Positions 11,983-22,469 of a stretch of 64,000 nt of DNA are shown here, in pieces. This stretch comes from Paramecium pentaurelia. Lineage: Eukaryota > Ciliophora > Oligohymenophorea > Peniculida > Parameciidae. Below the pieces are notes generated by a model, which was given only the letters and a program-made list of their open reading frames with translations, was not told the DNA's origin and made no database searches. The stretch is from assembly GCA_905183005.1 (NCBI GenBank), contig CAJJDO010000167.1, forward strand, positions 95,034 to 159,033. Direction: 5' to 3'. Position 1 is the first letter of the stretch. Each line of letters opens with the position of its first letter. Position numbers and translations under genes: made by a program.

Positions 11983-13706
11983 ATGAACTAAAGTGTTATA
12001 CATTTCAATGAAGAAAAACTTGAGGACACCTATATTTAGTTAGAATTAAAGAAAACTACTAATGAATATATGGTAATTTGAATTAATTTAATAGATAGGA
12101 ATTCAAATGTAGAAGGACAACTAATGATTACAATTATATTATAAGAAGATTCACTAAACATAATATTAATAATGAGAGATTTTTGAAATTGAGGAAAATT
12201 AAATTGTACAACATTTTACCTGCATTGGATTTATATTTAAAAGAAAATTCAATGGCCAGTCCAGATTATTAAGAATACTCTTTAGAAAATAATTTAGAAC
12301 ATATGGATAATAATGAGAAAGTATTTGTTGCTTCATTAGTTGGAATAAGTATATATGATTATGAATTTATATAGCATTGTAGGAATTATGTAAGAGAAAA
12401 TTACCATTCTTAATTTAACCAGATAAAGTCATTATTATTGGTAAACATGTTTGCTTTTAATAAATTGACTTTTAATTTGATAGAATAATTACTCCAGAAG
12501 AATCGTTTTAGAGTTTTATAGATTTAGGTATACATTATTTTTTTAATTTAATTTTTAGTTTTTTGGATGGGATTAGAATGTAATGGTGATGATTTTTAAG
12601 AAACTATTGATTATTTTTTAGTATAATAGGATGTTAATATTGGTTTAACTGAAAGTTTACCTTATGTTGAAATATTACAATAAATATTTTAATTTGCAAA
12701 TGATTAAAGTATGGTTGATGATAAAGCTAATTCATTTGTTTATGTATTCGATACTCCAGATTTCTTAAAAACTATTCCTGGAATAAGTAATAGAACTGTA
12801 ATGAAATCTGCAAAATTAGATATTGCAGATAATAAAGATTATTTAATATTATGTTCATAAAGAGAATTAGAAATTATGGAAAACTTTAGAAAATATGAAC
12901 CTTTTGCTTATTATTTTGCATATTTTAGAATTCAGGATTAATTATATTTATTTATGGAATTGTATCCTACTGATTTATCTAAAACATTTGAAAATTCTGA
13001 AATTTATGATAGAAATGTTAAAGATCTATGTTGTTAATTAGCTTTTGGTATCTCATTATATATATATATTAGCTATTCGTTAATTACATAAACATAGAAT
13101 CTTACATAGAGATCTTAAACCTGCCAATCTATTCTTAAGTCATGAAGATCTTGATAGAGCATAATTGAAAATTGCAGACTTTGATCATTCTACTACCATA
13201 GAAGATACTCCTGAATAGTGTAATTAAATTCTTACTGGTCTTACATCATCTACTAATTATGAACCACCTGAAACTGGTTAATCTAATTATACTTATACTT
13301 CAGATATTTGGTAGATTGGAATGATATGTAATTATTTTTATTATATTTTTTCTTAGTTTATTAAATAGCTAATTAAGGAATATATCCAGTAGAACATTCT
13401 TCACTCTTTTGGACTGAAGATAGATATAAAGAAGAATGTACATATGAAAAAATTAAATAAACTTTGGCTGATAAGAATATAGAAGATGATTTTATTAAAT
13501 TAATAGCAGATTGTCTATCTTTTAATCCTTAAAATAGACCAAATGCTGATACACTTATTACTCGTTTAGAATAATGTTTTGAAGACTTTGTATTTGATAA
13601 TGAAGAAACCTTATAAAGCACACATTAGATTAATTTAATAGAATCATTTGGTCAATTATTATCTAAATCCTAGCCATTAAAATTTACAAAAAGTGGAAAT
13701 ATATGA
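11983..13706 (+). CDS. Protein kinase with HRDLKPAN and variant DFD motif (547 aa)
   Basis: Eukaryotic-type protein kinase in the C-terminal two thirds. Seen: HRDLKPANLF catalytic loop, then KIADFD where DFG is expected, a YEPPE (APE-like) segment and an SDIWQIGMI helix F with its conserved Asp and Trp. Introns 12073-12098 (26 nt), 13048-13072 (25 nt) and 13328-13356 (29 nt) give 548 codons. The first about 180 residues are not kinase-like. A GTATAC...TTTTTAG stretch at 12538-12568 looks like an intron, but removing its 31 nt breaks the frame, so it is kept as coding (a short hydrophobic run); this join is the weak point of the model. The catalytic HRD Asp and Asn are present, so activity is possible; the Gly-to-Asp change in the Mg-binding loop may lower it. 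Confidence 0.8.
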
Positions 13707-13815
13707 TATATTATTTATATCATATAATTATATATCTATTTAGTTATTAATATCTAAATAATATCAAAATTATTATAATAATTATTATAATTACAAATGT
13801 AAAAAAGAATTTCCA

Positions 13816-14778
13816 TCATTTTTTATTTTTCTTTTTTATATTTGAAACTAAACTGGCTGCTATCATAAATATACCAATTGAACTCATTATTCCTATATTT
13901 TATTTCATTATGAGAACATCTAATAAAATATTAAATACAATTTGAGATTGTCCTACTAATGACATTTATGTAACATCTCCAATCATCATTGATCTATTCA
14001 TAAATAACTATGCTAAACAACCCAAAAATCCACTTATGATCATTAAACCCATCTCTTGTAAATTTAAATTATGAAATTACTCAAATGGGGAATACAATTA
14101 ATAAATACAAGCCATAGTTATTCCAAATAATGAAAAATACTATAATATAACTAATTAATGTGCCTCTTTTGAAAGTGAACTAATAAGTACTTATGTAATA
14201 GATGTAGTAAATGCTGTCAATAAAGAGAGACATAAACCAATGAAATATAAATAAGTAAATTCTAATTAATGAATTTCATAACCTAATAATGACATTATTA
14301 TAGGTGGTTTTGCTATTAAAATTACACCAAATATACAAAAGAGTATTTCAATCATTGATTTCCATGTCATCTTTTCTGTTTTATAAATATATACTACTAA
14401 TAAGGTTGTCCATAATGGATTAGTTTTCATTAGTACTACTGCTTCAGAAACAGTAGTTAATTTTAATGCAAGAAAAAATGAAATAAAACCAATACCTCCA
14501 AACACTCCTCTTCCAATTAATTTTATTAATGTACCCTTATTTTTTGGATATGATTAACAAGGGAACATTTATATTAGTATTTGTAATATTATTAAAGTCA
14601 ATACAGATCTCCAAACTATAATTTAACTAGCAGGAATTCCTTCAAAAAATTTAATACTAAATGTATGAATTGCAAATGTTAAACTAGACATCAATTAATA
14701 AAATGCAGGTAATCCTGTTGGATATTATTTTTCTAACACTTTAAGTTGTTATGTTAGACCTATTAACAAATTTGCCAT
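13816..14778 (-). CDS. EamA/DMT-family multi-pass transporter (320 aa)
   Basis: Ten-helix drug/metabolite transporter type. It begins MANLLIGLTQQLKVLEKQYP with no intron and ends at TGA 13816-13818. Hydrophobic helices alternate with short loops throughout, and two EamA-like halves can be seen. The diagnostic stretch VSEAVVLMKTNPLWTTLLV (fourth helix region) is typical of the solute carrier 35G/EamA group. It is a tandem duplicate of the next gene upstream on the same strand (14817-15749), sharing MKTNP-W-T and SPFE, QYFSLF and SGFLGCL blocks. Substrate unknown: nucleotide-sugar-like, nucleobase or metabolite carriers are all in this superfamily. Confidence 0.9.
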
Positions 14779-14816
14779 ATTTATATTTAATTAGACATAA
14801 ATAATTTGTTTAATAA

Positions 14817-15749
14817 TCAGTTCTTCTACATTATATTCGAAGTTAGACTTGTAGCTATCATACCAATTCCTATCCAACTAGTCATTCCTATCATCTATTT
14901 CAAAATTAATAAATCCAATAGAATATTAAATACTATTTATGTTTCTCCAATAAGTGCCATTTATGTTACTTTACCTAACATCATTGCTCTATTCATAAAC
15001 ATGGATCCCAAACAACCTAGAAATCCACTAAACAAGAGAATGACAGCTTCTTTAAAAGAGAGAAATCTCATGTCTTCGAAAGGTGAATACAATTGAAAGA
15101 GTACTGCACCTATTATAGCGAATAATGAAAAATATTGCAATATTACAAATGAATGAACTTGATTATTTAATGATTTAATAATCACTTATGCCACAGCTGT
15201 CTCTAATGCAGTAACAAGTGCCAAACAAAGACCTATTAAATATAAAATTGAATATTCTGAATTCTCATTTCCAAATATTAATGGAGGCTTCGTTATAAAA
15301 ATTACACCTATAATACAAGTAATTATTTCTATTGCTGTTCTCATATTGATCTTCTCTTTTCTTAATACATAAACTAATATTAGAGTAGTCCAAATAGGAT
15401 TAGTTTTCATTAAAACTACTGCTTCTGAAACAGCAACCAATTTTAATGAAGAAAAACAGGCTAAAAATCCAAACATTCCAATAGCTCCTCTAAACAATAG
15501 TTTATTCATTATCTTTTAATTTTTTGGATATGATTACAATGGCAATATTTGATTGAATAATCTGATAATTATAAATGTTAAGGCACATCTCCAAATTATT
15601 ATTTATGTTACAGGTATGCCATCAAATAATTTTACACTAAAATGATTAAGTGCAAAGAAAAAACTACTCAAAATTTAGTATATAGTAGGAACTAATGTTT
15701 AATGTTCTTATTCAAATTATTAAACCTATTTAATTAAGTAATTTGCCAT
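14817..15749 (-). CDS. EamA/DMT-family multi-pass transporter, tandem paralogue (310 aa)
   Basis: Second copy of the transporter pair, 38 bp upstream of the first on the same strand. Start MANYLIKQVQQFEQEHQ at 15749, no intron, TGA at 14817-14819. It keeps the block VSEAVVLMKTNPIWTTLIL and the QYFSLF, LYSPFE and SGFLGCLGSMFMNRAMM segments, aligned with those of its neighbour, and the same helix spacing. Divergence is clear in the loops, so the duplication is not recent. Role as for the neighbour: a ten-helix membrane carrier with unknown substrate. Confidence 0.9.
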
Positions 15750-15979
15750 TCTCTAAATTTTTAATTATTATAAAATACCATAATTATTTTATTCTAAATA
15801 ATTATGTATCAAACTAACAAAATACTATTCATCATAATTTTATATATCAATTCTTAATAATAAATTAGGATGTAGAAATGAACAATATAAATTCAAATCT
15901 AATAAACATTCATCTTAATAATGTTTTAGTAAGATCGGATTTTATTTCATAATATATATATATATATTATTAATTCCTA

Positions 15980-17481
15980 ATGGGAAATAGTTCTAGACAT
16001 TCAAATTAATAGGAAAATCAATCTTCATTACAAACAAAGCAAGTGAATAAATCTGAAGATGAATTGACTAAATATTTGACTTAGAGTATGTTTAAATATG
16101 TGATTAGATTATTCAACTTTTCCATCATCAATACTCTAAAAACCTGAGTTTAAAGCATAAAGAATAAGTTGTTTAAGGTGTTAGTTTTTACTATTTGATG
16201 ATGGATTAGGTAGAACAAATATATGTGAAGAATGTCAAATTCCGTATGTCATAAAGGATGGAGTGATTAGTCTTTTGAATCAGAGTTAGGATGTTTAATG
16301 TTACACATATAGTTTCCCATTATAATAATTAGATTAGGTTGTGCTACGTGTGAATCAGTATTTGTAGTAATTACTATAGGACTTGTATTAATCACATTTC
16401 ATATGGAAACTTGATGACTCAAATTATATTGCCATTCTTTTAGATGAGAGAAAGAGTAATTACATCTGGGGCTTGCTTCAATATTGATTAATTTGAATTC
16501 AGAGTAGTTGGATGTGGTTCCTAACTCTAAGGTATTGTAGGTACTGGTACAAAGATTTATTGTTATGAATCATATACAGATAGAATCTTGTATAAATTGA
16601 AAATATATACACAAAGAAAAAATTGTTAAGATGAAATTTTTCATTATTTCTTTTCTCATCCAAAAGAAAATCAACTCATTTAAGGTATATATAATTATAA
16701 AATATTGATAGATTCATATATAAAAATAAATAATTAGGAATATTTTATATTGTAATGCACAGAATAATCAGGGAGATTACATTTATATACAAAAATGGAA
16801 TGTATTTCGAATGTTCCTAGATTATCTAAGGTGTAATTTATTATTTTGAAATAACCAATTGAATTTTCTCGTAGTAATAGAAATCAAGCAATTTAGTAAG
16901 TGTTAAACTAAGTTATTTAACCGTATTTTGTAGGATTGACTAGATATTTAGAGAAAGGTTAGATATTAAGGATTGGTGATTTCATTTTTGAAGTTTGTTT
17001 AGATGAGGATTATGGATTTGTAATTCCAAATTAAACACATATTCAAATTACAGATTAAGTTGATTAAAGAATGAATCTATAATAGTTAGAATTAAATCAA
17101 AGCTATAATATTATAAATAGATCTATTAATAATACTAGATAAGATTAGATTGAATCATTACATAGATTATTAAATACATTTATATAATTAAATGAAAATG
17201 GCACTATTGAAGGTAATATAGGATGTGAAGAACATGAGATATAATAATTACCAGTAAGAAAGATTAATTTAGAATAAATTAAATAATTAGATGAAGATCA
17301 TATGAAATGTTTAATATGTCTATGTGAATATGAAGAAGAAGATTTAGTTAAAACTATTCCATGCTGTATATATTATAATATATATATATATATAGTACAT
17401 TATTTTCATGATGATTGTATTGACAAATGGCTTAAGAAAAGCAGACATTGTCCAATTTGTAAAAATGAGCTAGAAGTTTGA
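15980..17481 (+). CDS. RING-H2 protein with zinc ribbon and CDC48-N-like segment (475 aa)
   Basis: Probable E3 ubiquitin ligase. Introns 16086-16107 (22 nt), 16358-16379 (22 nt) and 17366-17395 (30 nt) give 476 codons. Seen in order: MGNSSRH start (Gly2 could be myristoylated), a CLRC...CEEC zinc-ribbon-like pair (residues 56-76), and a middle domain. A stretch at about 270-345 follows, with QPYFVGLTRYLEKGQILRIG followed by DFIFEVC and GFVIPN, which resembles the C-terminal half of the p97/CDC48 N domain (YFLEAYRPVRKGD, EFKV, VVAPDTEI in p97). Last comes a C-terminal RING-H2 (about 426-474) with C-L-I-C, PC-L-H-Y-FH, CIDKWL and CPIC. The last intron splits the RING codons after the sixth-ligand region; splicing recreates PC-x-H-x-FH exactly. 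Substrates unknown. Confidence 0.88.
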
Positions 17482-17590
17482 ATATCTTACTTAATTACAA
17501 TTAAAAATATTTTATCAATTCTTTCATATTAATAATAAAAATATTCTTTCACAATAAATTTCTTTTAATTTTAATTTATTAATTTAATAT

Positions 17591-19154
17591 ATGGGAAAAC
17601 ATAGAAACAAAAATTAAAGCAAATATGAAAATGCTCCTTAAAAGAAAGTTAAGACAAATCATTGGGATCAAGACAATCAATAAATTTGTGTTGTTTAATT
17701 TGAGAATCCCATCTTTCGTCGTTTCTATGAAGTATGATATCATTTATCTATAATAGATTCAATTACCAGAAATAAGTACAGAAGAATTTAAGATATTTTG
17801 GTAATCTTTATCTCTTCCTTTACCTGTCACATTCAGAATTAATCCATCTTAATTTAAATATGAAAGTTTAATTGAAAGATTGTAAGATGGCTCATTGATA
17901 AAAGATATGGTCAATGAAGAAGAAATAATTGAACCAATTAGAGAAATTAAATGGTATCCTAATCATTTAGTTTGGGAATCTAAAGTACCTAAGAAAAGTC
18001 TAAGAAAATCAGCTGCACTTACTAAATTACATTAATTCATATAAAAATGCAATTCAACTGGACTTTTGACTAGATAAGAACTTGTTTCAATGTTACCTCC
18101 TTTATTATTAGATCCTCAATCAACTGATTTTGTTTTAGATATGTGTGCAGCACCTGGATCAAAAACATGTTAATTATTAGAAATTGTTGATAAAGGATTG
18201 ATTGTTGCAAATGATGTTGATCCAAAAAGAGCATATATGTTATCACATCAATTATCTCGTATGCCAACAGCATAAGTTATGATTACTAATTATGCAGCTT
18301 AATTCTATCCAACTTTATATATAAATGGATAAAGATTATAATTTGATAAAGTATTATGTGATGTACCATGTACTGGAGATGGAGCTGCTCGTAAATTACC
18401 TACAAGATGGGTTAAATGGTCAGCAAGAGATGGTAATGTTATTCATCCTTTGTAATTGAGTATTTTGATGAGAGCATTATAATTATGTAAAATTGGAGGA
18501 TATGTAATGTATAGTACATGTTCACTTAATCCTATTGAAGATGAAGCTGTTGTGGCTGAAGTATTTAGAAGAGCTGGTTTTGATGCTTTTGAATTAGTTG
18601 ATTTACATACATTATAAGGATTTAAAACTAGAAAAGGAGTTAAAGATTGGAAAGTTATTATAACTGATGACTTTCTTACATAAAAGTATCTTCAAAGAGA
18701 AACTAACCCAGATTAAGATGAAAAGGCTTTCCTTGATACTGTGAATGTAGATGATTTAGTCTATGAAGTTAATAATGTTAATTAGAAGTTGAATATAAAA
18801 AAGTTGTTTTCCAAATTCTCAAGAAAATAAGAAGGATAGATAATTAATGCATTAAAAACATTAAAACCTTCTTTATGGCCAGACACTGAAGAATTTATGA
18901 ATAAAATTAATATAGAGAAGACAATGAGAGTACTTCCACATGATTAAGATACTGGTGGTTTTTATTTGGCATTATTTAAGAAAAAATAAGCAGTAATTTG
19001 GAAAAAACCAATATATTAAGAATCTATAATATCTTAATAATAATAATTAATTGAAGTTGAATAAATTATTGATAAACCAGTTTAATAAATTTAATAAGTT
19101 TTATAAGAATAATAATAATAAGTTTCATAAGAATAATAATAATAAGTTGTATAA

Positions 19155-19216
<62 letters not shown>

Positions 19217-19957
19217 TAAAGAAATAATATAATCTGAAGATATTTAATAAGAATAATTAATTTAAGATATTGATATGAATTAAGATCATCTTAAAGATAT
19301 CTTAAAATAAAGCAATGAATAAGATGATAAATAATAAAATGATAAAAATAAAACAGCATTACTTGAACCCTATACTCCTATTAATGAATATGATTGGAAA
19401 GTCATTTGTGAATATTATGGTATTAGTGGATTCCCATAAGCATAAGTTTTAGGCACTGGATAATCACTTGATATTATTATGTAAGTCAATAAGAAATTTA
19501 GATATGTAAGTGAAGATGTTAAAAATATTTTGTTTGATCCAAAGAATTGTAAATAATATTATTTATATTTCAATTAGAAAATCTTAAACTTATTAACATT
19601 GGTTAAAAACTCTTTGAAAGGGGTAAAGAAAGTTTTGGTGGATAAGTCACTCCATTTAAAATTACATAAGAAGGACTACCATACATTTATAAATATCTAA
19701 CTAAACGTGTTGTTGAATGTAATAAGGAATAATTTATGGAAATTTTATAAAAAAGAAATATTAGAATGGCAGATTTTACTCATGAAGATTTAAAGAAACA
19801 ATTTGAACAATTGATTTAAGGATGTTTTGTCCTTTTCTATAAGGAAACTCCAGAAATAAGTGAATCAATTGTATGCTAATATTACAAACAAAGTATTAAT
19901 CTAATGTGTAGTACTGAGAATATAGAAAACATTCTTATTAGACATAGATTGATGTGA
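17591..19957 (+). CDS. tRNA (cytosine-5) methyltransferase, NSUN2/Trm4-like (770 aa)
   Basis: SAM-dependent RNA m5C methyltransferase. Introns 17732-17756 (25 nt) and 19549-19577 (29 nt) give 771 codons. Seen: the Trm4 N-terminus (FENPIFRRFYEIQLPEI), the SAM-binding motif DMCAAPGSKTCQLLE, motif IV DVPCTGDGAARKLPTRW, and motif VI YSTCSLNPIEDEAVV with the catalytic Cys. A C-terminal PUA-like part follows (GQKLFERGKESFGG). Between the two lies an insert (about residues 475-580) rich in Gln, including 19 successive TAA codons. In eukaryotes this enzyme methylates C48/C49/C34 and others of tRNAs in the nucleus. The gene directly precedes the E2 gene with only 30 bp between. Confidence 0.93.
19020..19214 (+). 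repeat. Poly-glutamine tract written in TAA codons
   Basis: Inside the NSUN2-like gene. Two imperfect units coding QEQQQQV are followed by an uninterrupted run of 19 TAA triplets at 19158-19214. In the standard code this would be 19 stop codons; here it reads as Gln19. It is a trinucleotide microsatellite likely to vary in length. Confidence 0.95.
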
Positions 19958-19987
19958 TTTATATATTAAATATATATAAATTAATTA

Positions 19988-20463
19988 ATGGCTCTTAAGA
20001 GAATTCAAAAAGAATTAGCAGACTTAGCTAAGGATCCACCAGCCAATTGTTCTGCTGGTCCAGTTGATGATAAAGATAACTTTCATTGGTAAGCAACAAT
20101 TATGGGACCAGAAGGTTCGCCTTATCAAGGAGGAGTCTTTTTCTTAAATATTCATTTTCCTACAGATTATCCATTTAAACCTCCTAAAATAAACTTTGTT
20201 ACTCGAATTTATCATCCAAATATTAATTAGAATGGGGCTATTTGTCTAGATATATTAAAAGATTAATGGTCACCTGCATTAACAATTAGCAAAGGTATTT
20301 AAATAATTTATAGAATATTTTAGTGTTGCTTAGTATATCTTCCCTTTTAACTGATCCAAATCCAGATGATCCTCTTGTACCAGAGATTGCAAATATCTTC
20401 AAATAGGACAAAAATAAATATGAATAATATGCTAGAGAGTTTACAAAAAAACATGCATAATGA
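19988..20463 (+). CDS. Ubiquitin-conjugating enzyme E2, UBE2D/Ubc4-5 type (148 aa)
   Basis: E2 that accepts ubiquitin from E1 on a cysteine and passes it on with an E3. Start MALKRIQKELADLAKDPPAN is the classic Ubc4/5 N-terminus. One 29-nt intron at 20295-20323 gives 149 codons. Seen: TIMGPEGSPYQGGVFFL, the HPN triad in IYHPNINQNG, the catalytic Cys (about residue 86) in GAICLDILKDQWSPAL, and the C-terminal DPNPDDPLVPEIA. Length is one residue over the usual 147 because of a one-residue insertion near position 30. It could work with the RING protein encoded 2.5 kb upstream, but this is not implied by position in a ciliate. Stops 50 bp from the stop of the opposing gene. Confidence 0.97.
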
Positions 20464-20513
20464 TAATGATTTTATGAAAGCAATATATCTAAATATATAA
20501 GTAAGAATTAAAT

Positions 20514-21011
20514 TCATAAATTTATTTCATATTATCCTTAACCTTTACGAGCCTTTAAGTAATTCACTATTTTCTCACTATACATACTTTCTTGACTCTC
20601 TTTTATTGTTTTTTAAAGTAATCTTAACTCTTCCTCATAATAAGGATTAGTATTCTTTAGAATACCTTTCTTTATAATTTATTGATGACTCTATGATAAC
20701 TTCATCTTTTTGGTTTGTTATTGTTCAAACTCATTTGATGAAGTTGTACTTTTAAACTGTAGTTCCAAAGTTGAAATAAAATTGCATGACATAGTACTAA
20801 TCTAATCATTAATGGCTTATTCTTCAGCAACTTCTATGTCACTTTAAGTAATAGAAGCGAAATTTTGCTGTTTCGCTATACATATGGATCCCATCGAATT
20901 AATATTTTAAATCTTGTTGAAATCCAATATATTTAATAACTTATCTAGCTTACCTATTAAAGAGACAGAATATATGTTTTCTTAACTTTTTAATTCATTT
21001 GATAATAACAT
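20514..21011 (-). CDS. Small unknown protein (about 165 aa)
   Basis: Family not recognised. The frame from ATG 21011 to TGA 20514-20516 reads as a hydrophilic, Ser/Gln/Glu-rich protein. It ends in a helical charged tail (EEELRLLQKTIKESQESMYS) with Lys/Arg-rich last residues. The first residues MLLSNELKSQENIYSVSLIG give no signal peptide. The frame stays open a little upstream of this ATG, and a 31-nt GT...AG intron at about 21033-21063 with an earlier ATG is possible, so the N-terminus is uncertain. It is convergent with the E2 gene. Confidence 0.55.
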
Positions 21012-21503
21012 TACAGAGAAAAAACCGTTGAATATCTCATCAATTCATACAATTTTTATTCTAAACTGTATAAATATTGCATAAAATATACAAATTCATT
21101 TTAAATACATCATCTATCCACACTGGATAATATAATTTTAATTTCAATATTATAATTCAGTTTCTGAAGAAATTTTATATTTAATCTAAACAATATAACT
21201 TATAAATATGTTTTATATTGTATATGATCATTAATTGTAATATAAAATTAATTTTATGGTTTAATTTATAATTTATTGTACCTTTGAATGAGGTATTTAT
21301 ATAATTATTATTAATAATAGAATATATTAAATACTATAATATAATTTAATGTAGAATTTTTAATATCCATAATAAATTATATAAATCTTAATTCATTTAT
21401 CTAATCTTTTAATATCTTTATAGTATAAAATATATACTAAGTTTTCTGTTCTCTTCATAATTGACTCTTTATTTTACTAATAATAATAAATTAGATGATT
21501 AAT
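21012..21503. other. AT-rich intergenic stretch
   Basis: About 490 bp between two minus-strand genes. TGA triplets occur in all frames and nothing coding was supported, apart from a possible short first exon of the gene ending at 20514. Confidence 0.4.
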
Positions 21504-22469
21504 TCATTATAATAATATCAATAAAATAATAATAAAATTCAATATTTTTTCAAATTTACAACTTTGACATCTCTATTCAACTTCATTCCACATTGAAGTA
21601 TTCAATGAATCAATCAAACAATTGTATTTATTTAATTTAGTTAAATTAAACCCTTATATACATAATCCTTCTTCCCATGTACAAGGTTTAGCTCTTTTTA
21701 AATCATCTGTTAAAATGCTTTTGCAATCAGTTTCAGATGTATAATCAGAACATTCTCTTTCCATACATGTACTATTATCATTTACCCATTTACAATAATT
21801 TTCTCTTTTATCACACTTATCTTAAAATCCTGAAAGATCTGCACAATCCTTACTTTCCTCACCAATACAATATTGATATTACTAACACAAATTAACTTCA
21901 TCAGATTCATCTTCACATTATTAAAATGTTCTCCAAGTACATACAGCATATTCGTATTGATTACATAGATTCTCATTATTTAAAGTGAAACAAGTCATAA
22001 AACTTCCTCCTGATTTAGATAGATCATTAATACAATTGTATTTCCCATTACTTTATTATTCCTCATCATATGTACAAAACTTGGTTTATGTACTTTTTAA
22101 GAAACAATCTTCTTTTTTATCAACTTAATATGATCCACATCCAGAAAAGATTTCACATACACCATTATTATTCCAGACACATTCACCTGTATTATCACAA
22201 AGTTCTTGAGTCTTGATATCAGAACAAAATAATGCAGAACATTTGAAATCTGGTACACCTAATGCTAATGCAGTCTTATTTTTTAATGATGTTTTATCAA
22301 GATTGATTTTTTATTATGATAATAGGAATGGTGAAATTTTACAATTAAATCTTAAACAATCATCTTTAGTTATCATTTATGCACATGAACATTAAATAGT
22401 AGATAATTGTATGAAATCTAAGGCTTAGATACTTAATGTTATTAGATTAATAATAATAAATTATATCAT
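21504..22469 (-). CDS. Cys-rich surface-antigen-like protein with signal and hydrophobic tail (321 aa)
   Basis: Intronless frame from ATG 22469 to TGA 21504-21506. It starts with a signal peptide (MIQFIIINLITLSIQA) and then carries regularly spaced cysteines with C-x-W units (GECVWNNNGVC, NYCKWVNDNSTC, KPCTWEEGLC). It ends in a hydrophobic tail (ILNFIIILLILLQ) after a C-x-x-C, as in GPI-anchored precursors. This pattern fits the Paramecium surface antigen (PSA) domain family, whose large members are the immobilization antigens; this one is a short relative. Two other members lie at 26427 and 27280. The start codon overlaps the stop of the upstream gene by one ATGA, which is unusual and is discussed as a finding. 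Confidence 0.85.

Noticed and set aside
19158..19214. (TAA)19 considered as a run of stop codons or a non-coding microsatellite
   Set aside because: The frame before and after is the same methyltransferase, and TAA is Gln in all neighbouring genes.
22213..22395. Plus-strand 60-codon ORF starting MISEQNN
   Set aside because: It is antisense to the N-terminal part of the Cys-rich surface gene, which has signal peptide, cysteine pattern and anchor.
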